The notes under the pieces were generated by a model. The model saw nothing but the letters and a program-made list of their open reading frames with translations, was not told where the DNA came from and did no database searches. A stretch of DNA of 64,000 nt. Origin: Ypsolopha sequella. Taxonomy: Eukaryota; Arthropoda; Insecta; Lepidoptera; Ypsolophidae. The DNA is taken from NCBI GenBank assembly GCA_934047225.1, contig OW204010.1, positions 1-64,000 of the forward strand. Reading direction: 5' to 3'. Every line of letters starts with the position of its first letter. The first letter of the stretch is position 1. Both the position numbers and the translations under genes were made by a program. This document shows positions 36,401-48,400 of the stretch, piece after piece.

Positions 36401-39400
36401 ACTCACATTTTAGAGGATTTAATTTCAAGTTAACTTCACGTAAGCGCTCTAAAATAGTCATTAGGTTTTTATTGTGCGTTTCTAGGCAATTTCCGACTAT
36501 TATACAATCGTCTAGGTAAATAAAACAAGCTTTATAATTTAAACCAGACATCGCAATCGTCATCAGACGAGAAAATGCACTCGGAGATGTCTTTAAACCC
36601 ATCGGACATCGCTTCATTTGGTATTGTTTATCCGTCGTAAATGCTGTATACTTCCTAGATTGCTCTTCAAGAGATAATTGATAGTAACTTTGACTGAGAT
36701 CTAGCTTCGAGAAGTAGATACTATTCGATAATGAGTCTAAAATATCTGTAATATTGGGTAAAGGGAATTTATCGTCTTGTATTCTGTTGTTGAGTTGACG
36801 ATAATCAACGACAAGTCTCCATTTTTTATCTCCTGACTTATCAGTCTTTTTAGGAACTAAAAGTACAGGGCTTGACCATTCAGAAGTGGTCTCCTCAATA
36901 ATGTCATTCCTAAGCATTTCATCAATCTGCCTTTGAACTTCTCCTTTCATTGCATTTGGCAATCTATAAGGCTTCACGTACACTGAGGACGTATTATCTT
37001 TCAATTTAATAGAATGTTTAATTAAATTAGTTGTGGAGAGCGTATCTCCTGGTAAATGAAAAACGTCGGCGTATTTGGCACACACGTTTTCAATGCTCTT
37101 TTGCTCTTCTTTATTTAAATAAGAATGCAAATCAAGTAAATTAAGCAAAGTTCGAACTCTATTGGAACTAATACTATCTTTGTCAAACTTGCAAACATCA
37201 AAATGATTCAGACTAATGACTTCTAAATCCGAAATATCTACCGTAATTGAACTATCCGTGGTATTTAAAATTCTAACTGGAATAAGTCCATTCTGTGGTT
37301 TCGAAATGACACCCGATGTATACACTCCCTTATGTATTTCCCTAGCTAAAATTACACAATCACTACATAGTGTCGTCGGGATGTGTTTGATCATTTCGCA
37401 TCGTGGCGGAATTGTAAACAAGTTTCCACTTACTTGTACAACAATAGACTGGTCTTGGTTTTCTAAACTCAAAGTACCATCTTTATAATTTAACATCGCG
37501 GAATATCGCGTGAAAAAATTTTGCCCGAGTATCCCCTCTGCGGTGCAAGATAAGTTCTTGAAAACGTAGAACTTTTGTTTAAAAACCACATTCTTAATAA
37601 TTATATCTAAATTAATATAGCCAATAGACTCTAAATTACCACTTATTCCTTTAATTACTAACTTATCCTGTTGTATTAAATTCAATAAATCCCCATTTTT
37701 TAATAACCATTCATATTTCAAAATACATAGACTGGCTCCAGTGTCAATTAATAAATTTAACTCATCACCATCCCTTAACTGGCAAGTAATAACACAAAAG
37801 TTGTTAAAACTAAAAATAAAATGATTGCTCGGTTTAGGTACGAAAAAACTCTATACGTTCGTTATTATTTTGAAGCCTTTCCTGGCCGTCGTACTCTAAC
37901 GCGTTATGCTGAATGCGCTGGAAACGTGAGTGGCCGCCGCCGCGTGTTTGCTGACGCTGACCATTCTTGTGTCTACCTCGATAACCTGCACTTATAAAGG
38001 AAGTTTGTTGACCTCGATTATTGTTGTGATTGGAGCTATTATTATGAACAAAATTTTTATTCGAATAATTTCCTCGGCCACGGAAACCGCGATTATGATA
38101 GCGTTTATGCTGGTACAATTTATTGGACCCAAAATGCATAGTTTGGTTCTGAGGCTGGGTGGACATAGATTGTTCATCTACTGCTGCCCTAATAGCTTCG
38201 GGTAGCGAATCAAACTGTCGCGACGCGATAACAGTACTAAGCCGCTTGTCGGACAAACCATCCGCAAACCGCTTGATAGCAGTTTTTTCATTAAGAGGGC
38301 GCAAGACCTCAAACTTAGACGGTTCATCATCTGCTTGAGCAATCGTCAGATTGACAAATAACTCTTCCAGCTCTGTACCGAACTTCTCAATAGACCTACG
38401 ACCTTGTGTAATTTGAAATAACTGCGTTTGTAAAGCAACAGTCGATTTTTTCGGTAGTAAAAACTTGCGAATATCATTAACTAAATATTGGACACTGCTG
38501 TAAGTACTTTTCAGTCGCAACTTTGCACTAGCTGAAAGTCGCGTTTTTAACACAAACTCAATAAGCTGGTTTTTACTAGATTCACTAATAAGAGAGCTAT
38601 ACAACAATATCCCATCGACGAGCTGGTTGGTCACTTGTTCCTGGCCATTCATAACAGGCAACAGGGAAATAGCCGTTTTAATATCAAAAGAGTCAGCCAT
38701 TTTTGATAACTTTTGCGATAACTTAGGCTCAATTTCTACAAAATTACCTTCCCCAGTTTGGCAACTATTATCTATCTTTGATAGTAAACTAACAATCTTA
38801 TTATAAGCAATAGTTATTTCATTTATCAATTTCTGAAATAAATCTGTGGATTCAGTGCTTAGCTGCTCATCTATAATTTCTTGGTTCAACTGAGTCAAAA
38901 TACCATCGAGTTTTTATATTCATTTTCAGCTTCCTGTAACTTCTTATAAGCTATATCTTTCTTACGACGTTCTGGACCGATTTTTACCAAGTATTCCTTA
39001 ATGAAATTTATTTTAATATGTAATTCCTTTAACTGATCGGACATATTACACTCAATCGACAATTAAAATTACGGCATGACAAATAAAACTACTGAATTAA
39101 ATCATTTAAATTGAATGCAAAAACTTTTGTTCAAAAACTTACAGAATTGTGCGCAGTTAGGTATGTTACCGCTTAGCATTATGTAGGTCACGCTGACGTC
39201 GGTTGAACGTGCTGTGGTGGTCATCGGTCATCGGACTCGAACAGGCTTCCAGCTGCTCCTTATTTGACCCGTACTATGTATCTGCCGGCGCCCTGCATAC
39301 CCTTCAATCTCCTATTAGGCTTGAGCATATCTCCCGGCACCCGGCACCAACCTTTTCTTATGCACGATTTTTCTATAATATTTTCTGCTACAGCTAAGAG

Positions 39401-42400
39401 CCAAGTTTCTTGCTTGATTTTTTTTTCTTACAATTGATGCTGTTTTTCTGGTCTCCTGATCTTCTGGTATTGTAGTATTTTCGTTCCTTGGTGTTGATAA
39501 GTCATCTTCTTTTTGCCTTCGCTTCTTCAATTATTAATCAGAAAATCTTCACAGGTAACTGGTATGGGTCGCCATCAAATAACAGGATTCGTCAAGGGTC
39601 TGTAGTGTAGAAGTCTGGAGTGGTGATTGAAACACAGACGTTAAGTTGACATGTTTAATGGTCAACTGCCAAAATAGAGTGAACCCGAAAACTGTACAAT
39701 ATTCATTAATATAACTACTTATTGCTAAATAAGCAGCATGCGTCACAATGTTGCAGTCAGTAGCGGCATGTCGCAGTAATGCTATAAAACAATGTGTATA
39801 CGTAGTTACTATACTTCAATAGAATTACTAATTAATTTGGGTACATCTACACGGTAATAGAATTACTAATTAATTTGGGTACATCTACACGGTAATAGAA
39901 TTACTAATTAATTTGGGTACATCTACACGGTAATAGAATTACTAATTAATTTGGGTACATCTACACGGTAATAGAATTACTAATTAATTTGGGTACATCT
40001 ACACGGTAATAGAATTACTAATTAATTTGGGTACATCTACACGGTAATAGAATTACTAATTAATTTGGGTACATCTACACGGTAATAGAATTACTAATTA
40101 ATTTGGGTACATCTACACGGTAATAGAATTACTAATTAATTTGGGTACATCTACACGGTACCTATTAGAATTGCTTACTGATTTGGGTACATCTATAATA
40201 AATATCTAAATATATGTATGAATATATACCGACAGTGTCCATGCATGCCTATCTTTATCTACTTCTACTTGTTTAATTGCAATTTTGTCTCAACTTTAAT
40301 TTTAATTTGTCTCTTTTTTTTTTGTTATATTAGTTTTAGTTAAATTTGTTCATATTTTTGTAGTTTTTGTTTATTTTAAGTCTAGTAGCCTGTAAAATTA
40401 TTAAATGTGATTTATTTTAAGTTTCATCTGGGTTCCCGCGTAACAGAATTACCTAGTGTGGGACCCGCTGGTAATTGTCATTTTGTGATTTTTTTTTTTT
40501 TGCGAAATAAACATTTCTTATTCGTATTCGTATTCATCTACACGGTAATCGAAACCGGGTCATATTTTCCGCTTGTATTAATTTGGTTATTCCTCTGAAT
40601 GGTTTTTTGAGTTTTTTAGTGAAAAAAGTTTCATGCTGGAACCTAAAAATCGTCGGTGAAAAGCAGGTGTACCAAAGTTGACTGTTCACACTCAGAATAA
40701 TGACTGAAACTTCTGTTTTATTTTCTATTTATTCCAAAAATAAATACTCACAACAAAGCCCATAGTAACAGGCGCGACGACTAGTGAGGCGACATAGTTG
40801 CCGACTGTCGCAGCGACCGCGTGCGACACGACCCGACTGTCGCGCGACACGAGCCCCAGCGAGAGCCAGCCGCAAGGGCCGCCCAGGGAGAGCATCACTA
40901 AACTGGAAAGAAAAATACCGACTATCAGCGTTTGTTCACGGTCTGTTGTGTTGACACTGGGCACCGTTTGTCCACGGTCTGTTGTGACACTGGGCACCGT
41001 TTGTCCACGGTCTGTTGTGTTGACACTGGGCACCGTTTGTCCACGGTCTGTTGTGACACTGGGCACCGTTTGTCCACGGTCTGTTGTGTTGACACTGGGC
41101 ACCGTTTGTCCACGGTCTGTTGTGTTGACACTGGGCACCGTTTGTCCACGGTCTATTGTGTTGACACTGGGCACCGTTTGTCCACGGTCTGTTGTGACAC
41201 TGGGCACCGTTTGTCCACGGTCTGTTGTGTTGACACTGGGCACCGTTTGTCCACGGTCTGTTGTGTTGACACTGGGCACCGTTTGTCCACGGTCTGTTGT
41301 GTTGACACTGGGCACCGTTTGTCCACGGTCTGTTGTGTTGACACTGGGCACCGTTTGTCCACGGTCTGTTGTGTTGACACTGGGCGCCGCACACACCCAC
41401 TGAGCAGATCATTACATGTACTGGTCGCTTCTCTCCAATAGCGCACACACCCACTGAGCAGATCATTACATGTACTGGTCGCTTCTCTCCAATAGCGCAC
41501 ACACCCACTGAGCAGATCATTACATGTACTGGTCGCTTCTCTCCAATAGCGCACACACCCACTGAGCAGATCATTACATGTACTGGTCGCTTCTCTCCAA
41601 TAGAGCACACACCCACTGAGCAGATCATTACATGTACTGGTCGCTTCTCTCCAATAGAGCACACGCCCACTGAGCAGATCATTACATGTACTGGTCGCTT
41701 CTCTCCAATAGCGCACACACCCACTGAGCAGATCATTACATGTACTGGTCGCTTCTCTCCAATAGAGCACACACCCACTGAGCAGATCATTACATGTACT
41801 GGTCGCTTCTCTCCAATAGAGCACACACCCACTGAGCAGATCATTACATGTACTGGTCGCTTCTCTCCAATAGAGCACACGCCCACTGAGCAGATCATTA
41901 CATGTACTGGTCGCTTCTCTCCAATAGCGCACACACCCACTGAGCAGATCATTACATGTACTGGTCGCTTCTCTCCAATAGAGCACACACCCACTGAGCA
42001 GATCATTACATGTACTGGTCGCTTCTCTCCAATAGCGCACACACCCACTGAGCAGATCATTACATGTACTGGTCGCTTCTCTCCAATAGAGCACACACCC
42101 ACTGAGCAGATCATTACATGTACTGGTCGCTTCTCTCCAATAGAGCACACACCCACTGAGCAGATCATTACATGTACTGGTCGCTTCTCTCCAATAGAGC
42201 ACACACCCACTGAGCAGATCATTACATGTACTGGTCGCTTCTCTCCAATAGAGCACACACCCACTGAGCAGATCATTACATGTACTGGTCGCTTCTCTCC
42301 AATAGCGCACACACCCACTGAGCAGATCATTACATGTACTGGTCGCTTCTCTCCAATAGCGCACACACCCACTGAGCAGATCATAACATGTACTGGTCGC

Positions 42401-45400
42401 TTCTCTCCAATAGCGCACACACCCACTGAGCAGATCATTACATGTACTGGTCGCTTCTCTCCAATAGCGCACACACCCACTGAGCAGATCATTACATGTA
42501 CTGGTCGCTTCTCTCCAATAGCGCACACACCCACTGAGCAGATCATTACATGTACTGGTCGCTTCTCTCCAATAGAGCACACACCCACTGAGCAGATCAT
42601 TACATGTACTGGTCGCTTCTCTCCAATAGAGCACACACCCACTGAGCAGATCATTACATGTACTGGTCGCTTCTCTCCAATAGAGCACACACCCACTGAG
42701 CAGATCATTACATGTACTGGTCGCTTCTCTCCAATAGAGCACACACCCACTGAGCAGATCATTACATGTACTGGTCGCTTCTCTCCAATAGAGCACACAC
42801 CCACTGAGCAGATCATTACATGTACTGGTCGCTTCTCTCCAATAGAGCACACACCCACTGAGCAGATCATTACATGTACTGGTCGCTTCTCTCCAATAGA
42901 GCACACACCCACTGAGCAGATCATTACATGTACTGGTCGCTTCTCTCCAATAGAGCACACACCCACTGAGCAGATCATTACATGTACTGGTCGCTTCTCT
43001 CCAATAGAGCACACACCCACTGAGCAGATCATTACATGTACTGGTCGCTTCTCTCCAATAGAGCACACACCCACTGAGCAGATCATTACATGTACTGGTC
43101 GCTTCTCTCCAACAGAGCACACACCCACTGAGCAGATCATTACATGTACTGGTCGCTTCTCTCCAATAGAGCACACACCCACTGAGCAGATCATTACATG
43201 TACTGGTCGCTTCTCTCCAATAGAGCACACACCCACTGAGCAGATCATTACATGTACTGGTCGCTTCTCTCCAATAGAGCACACACCCACTGAGCAGATC
43301 ATTACATGTACTGGTCGCTTCTCTCCAATAGAGCACACACCCACTGAGCAGATCATTACATGTACTGGTCGCTTCTCTCCAATAGAGCACACACCCACTG
43401 AGCAGATCATTACATGTACTGGTCGCTTCTCTCCAATAGAGCACACACCCACTGAGCAGATCATTACATGTACTGGTCGCTTCTCTCCAATAGAGCACAC
43501 ACCCACTGAGCAGATCATTACATGTACTGGTCGCTTCTCTCCAATAGAGCACACACCCACTGAGCAGATCATTACATGTACTGGTCGCTTCTCTCCAATA
43601 GAGCACACACCCACTGAGCAGATCATTACATGTACTGGTCGCTTCTCTCCAATAGAGCACACGCCCACTGAGCAGATCATTACATGTACTGGTCGCTTCT
43701 CTCCAATAGAGCACACACCCACTGAGCAGATCATTACATGTACTGGTCGCTTCTCTCCAATAGAGCACACACCCACTGAGCAGATCATTACATGTACTGG
43801 TCGCTTCTCTCCAATAGAGCACACACCCACTGAGCAGATCATTACATGTACTGGTCGCTTCTCTCCAATAGAGCACACACCCACTGAGCAGATCATTACA
43901 TGTACTGGTCGCTTCTCTCCAATAGAGCACACACCCACTGAGCAGATCATTACATGTACTGGTCGCTTCTCTCCAATAGAGCACACGCCCACTGAGCAGA
44001 TCATTACATGTACTGGTCGCTTCTCTCCAATAGAGCACACACCCACTGAGCAGATCATTACATGTACTGGTCGCTTCTCTCCAATAGAGCACACACCCAC
44101 TGAGCAGATCATTACATGTACTGGTCGCTTCTCTCCAATAGAGCACACACCCACTGAGCAGATCATTACATGTACTGGTCGCTTCTCTCCAATAGAGCAC
44201 ACACCCACTGAGCAGATCATTACATGTACTGGTCGCTTCTCTCCAATAGAGCACACACCCACTGAGCAGATCATTACATGTACTGGTCGCTTCTCTCCAA
44301 TAGAGCACACACCCACTGAGCAGATCATTACATGTACTGGTCGCTTCTCTCCAATAGAGCACACGCCCACTGAGCAGATCATTACATGTACTGGTCGCTT
44401 CTCTCCAATAGAGCACACGCCCACTGAGCAGATCATTACATGTACTGGTAACATCATAATGATACTCGTAGTAAGTTATAATTTAATTAAATTGTATAAT
44501 TTCTTAACTTATGATTCCTCTAAGGTGTAAACATTAATTGATTATAGACTGTAAAAGGAAAAGGACTATATGAGACAGGTAGACAAAGATATATATGTTT
44601 TTCTTTTTTTCATTAACCTGAATTCCTACTGTCTTGTATTTTCTTATCCCTTGGTTAAAGTAGATATAAGTCATATATTGTATAGTATAAGTTTTATGTT
44701 GAAAAAAAGACATGATCTTGCTAAGTTTCTTGCCCTTCTTCTTAGCAAGACTAATCGAATGGGCGGAGGTAGGCATGTATTTATATATGTAACCTATTAG
44801 TATGTAGTATATAGGATGGGATTTGGTCGGCCGCCTGGATTCGTGCTGGGGGCTCGGTTGGTGATCACTGAACCTTGTCCCTGGTCCCTGGCCGGGTCTC
44901 CGGTATGGGTTCGGGCGGCTGATTGGATTTTACCTTGTATAATATATATTTTACCTATCATTTTAATCGTAAATATATTGCTACATAAATTAAATAAACC
45001 TTTAATTTAGTTTATGTACATTTATTATTCTATTACATATATTTTCTTTATTAGATTAAATTTGACGTGTAAAAAGTGTATATATCTATACCTGCTTTGC
45101 AAAATAAACTATTTGAATTTGAATTTGAATTTGAACTGGTCGCTTCTCTCCAATAGAGCACACACCCACTGAGCAGATCATTACATGTACTGGTCGCTTC
45201 TCTCCAATAGAGCACACACCCACTGAGCAGATCATTACATGTACTGGTCGCTTCTCTCCAATAGAGCACACACCCACTGAGCAGATCATTACATGTACTG
45301 GTCGCTTCTCTCCAATAGAGCACACACCCACTGAGCAGATCATTACATGTACTGGTCGCTTCTCTCCAATAGAGCACACACCCACTGAGCAGATCATTAC

Positions 45401-48400
45401 ATGTACTGGTCGCTTCTCTCCAATAGAGCACACACCCACTGAGCAGATCATTACATGTACTGGTCGCTTCTCTCCAATAGAGCACACACCCACTGAGCAG
45501 ATCATTACATGTACTGGTCGCTTCTCTCCAATAGAGCACACACCCACTGAGCAGATCATTACATGTACTGGTCGCTTCTCTCCAATAGAGCACACACCCA
45601 CTGAGCAGATCATTACATGTACTGGTCGCTTCTCTCCAATAGAGCACACACCCACTGAGCAGATCATTACATGTACTGGTCGCTTCTCTCCAATAGAGCA
45701 CACACCCACTGAGCAGATCATTACATGTACTGGTCGCTTCTCTCCAATAGAGCACACACCCACTGAGCAGATCATTACATGTACTGGTCGCTTCTCTCCA
45801 ATAGAGCACACACCCACTGAGCAGATCATTACATGTACTGGTCGCTTCTCTCCAATAGAGCACACACCCACTGAGCAGATCATTACATGTACTGGTCGCT
45901 TCTCTCCAATAGAGCACACACCCACTGAGCAGATCATTACATGTACTGGTCGCTTCTCTCCAATAGAGCACACACCCACTGAGCAGATCATTACATGTAC
46001 TGGTCGCTTCTCTCCAATAGAGCACACATCCACTGAGCAGATCATGATATGTCAACTCTACGATGTGCCGACGACATATACCATTTTAGCGCCTTGTTTT
46101 TTGTCGCATTAATGTTGCCATGCCATTATATTGTTGTTATTTACCATACCGTTTTAGGGTTACATACCACCACAAAATACAGGTAACTACGGAGTCCGAC
46201 TCGTAGTAGCTCAAATTATTATATACAAAGTAAAAGTTAGTTACCCGCTAGAGACCCTATAGTCAGCGAAGTCCATCGCGGCGACGACCCCGGCCAGCGC
46301 GGGCGCAACCGCGCGCGACATTACCGCAACCGCGACAACACGACGCGACACGCGCACCACTGTCGCGCGACTGCCCGCCGAGAAGTAGATCCACCAGAGC
46401 GGGCCGTGCCGGAGGTACTGAGTGTACAGCAGACCTGGAGACAACGGTGCTTGTTATACTGAGTGTACAGCAGACCTGGAGACAACGGTGCTTGTTATAC
46501 TGAGTGTACAGCAGACCTGGAGACAACGGTGCTTGTTATACTGAGTGTACAGCAGACCTGGAGACAACGGTGCTTGTTATTTGATTCAGGAAGAAAGAAG
46601 TTCTTTTTAGGACATTTTGTGTGACTATAACCTAAGGAAGGCTAGACAGTAGCTTTTTACGGAGATTTCAAGTCCTTAAGAGCGGTATCGCAGCCGGATT
46701 GTGAAAAACTACTAATATATCTCTATCCTACTATACCTGTACCAAACTACTAAGTTTTTCACAATCCGGCTGCGATACCGCTCTATCCTACTATACCTGT
46801 ACCAAACTACTAAGTTTTTCACAATCCGGCTGCGATACCGCTCTATCCTACTATACCTGTACCAAACTACTTACTGCGTTTTTAAATATTTTTGAACTAT
46901 TAAAATGAGACGTTCTGGAGATCAAAATACAATATTTCTGAATAGGTAAGTCCTTATATTTGTTTTTCAAACAAGTTAAGTACTAGGTACCCAAACTTTC
47001 AAGACGGTTCGGAAGTATAAAGGCGATAGATAAAGTTATTTTAATTTTCATTAAATTTTAAGCTAATGAACATATAATTATACCTAAATGAAACGACAAA
47101 TATTTTTGTATGGCATCAAAATCTAATCTGTAGGATGGATACGCCCCCGCGCCGCTGCATAATCTGAACGGCGATGTATTGTTTTAGTAATAACCAGAAC
47201 TAAGAGGGTTAAGAGCGATTTCTTGAGGTGGGTTTTTCACAATCCGGCTGAAAAACCGGTCTTAAGTAAGACAGTAGTTTATGGAATATCTAAGTTTTGT
47301 TCCCTTTGCTAGAGGGACAGCAATAGCAACATCTCGCTTTAGCAAGTAGAAAACGAAAATGCAGTTCTACTGTTGTCTCTCTCGCACGGGGGCCATTTTA
47401 AATGAGGTTTGTGAATTCTCTACTTCTATGAATCTATGCTTAACATTGTTAATTGAAGTATTATCAATTTATAACAAGTGAAATTTATTAAACTAACGCA
47501 CACCAAATTAAATATGAATATTTTAAACTACTGTCTATAATTATGAATGAATAATGGGATATAACTACCTAATTATAGATGTTTTCTGTCCCGCACAGTG
47601 TTAACAATAATGGGATATAACTACCTAATTATAGATGTTTTCTGTCCCGCACAGTGTTAACAATAATGGGATATAACTACCTAATTATAGATGTTTTCTG
47701 TCCCGCACAGTGTTAACAATAATGGGATATAACTACCTAATTATAGATGTTTTCTGTCCCGCACAGTGTTAACAATAATGGGATATAACTACCTAATTAT
47801 AGATGTTTTCTGTCCCGCACAGTGTTAACAATAATGGGATATAACTACCTAATTATAGATGTTTTCTGTCACGCACAGTGTTAACAATAATGAACTAAAT
47901 TAAATAATTAATACTTTGAATTCACAAAAAACACTGGAGGGTAGTTAGTTTAGTAGTAAAACGTAAAAAAACACATCATCACGACATGAATCCCCGAAGG
48001 GGTGTCAGAGGTGTTCCGAGTGTGAATTGCAAGTCATCGCACCCGCTTTTCACCAAAGTTTATTGGTCCCAAACACCAAAGGTCCCAAACATGGTGTGTG
48101 GTGAGCCCTATCGCTGTACTTCGGGCAGAAATGGACCAACGGCTTAGTGTGCCTTCCGAGGCAGGCAGACCGAGCATAGCGGGGACTGAACCCACTACCT
48201 CTGGGTTGGCAGGCGAGCGCTCTACCACTCGACCACAGAGGTATTTTTGTACGAGTAACTAATTCTAGATTATTTCTAAAATATATTATAATAATTTAAA
48301 AAGTTGCAAATAGTAATAGGGGTGCAATTGAAAGGTTTGCCAGGACAGTTCAGCCGGAAAAAATAATTTAATTAAAGGGGGATGCGTCGGATCGCGGTCT

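Larger units (their letters stand above)
33834..39818 (-). mobile_element. Complete Ty3/Gypsy LTR retrotransposon, 5985 bp
   Basis: LTRs of 244 bp at 33834-34077 and 39575-39818 look identical. The 4-bp duplication ATAG (33830-33833 and 39819-39822) places the insertion inside the 38-bp array. It has a primer binding site, gag, pol and polypurine tract in order on the minus strand. No envelope gene. Identical LTRs suggest a recent insertion. It sits in the intron between transporter exons C and D, in the sense orientation. Confidence 0.95.

Noticed and set aside
33834..39818. Envelope gene in the Gypsy element
   Set aside because: Only 120 bp lie between the pol stop and the 3' LTR; there is no room for one.
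40798..41403. 201-codon plus-strand frame
   Set aside because: Mostly the 36-bp array plus the antisense of exon C.
41153..44457. Two minus-strand open frames of over 1000 codons
   Set aside because: They are the 54-bp array read in two frames. A unit divisible by three without stops stays open by chance, and no domain is present.
48175..48243. Possible tRNA gene (also 50865-50946 and 7195-7230)
   Set aside because: A- and B-box-like parts are present, but the acceptor stems do not close and the sequence continues into a SINE body and tail.
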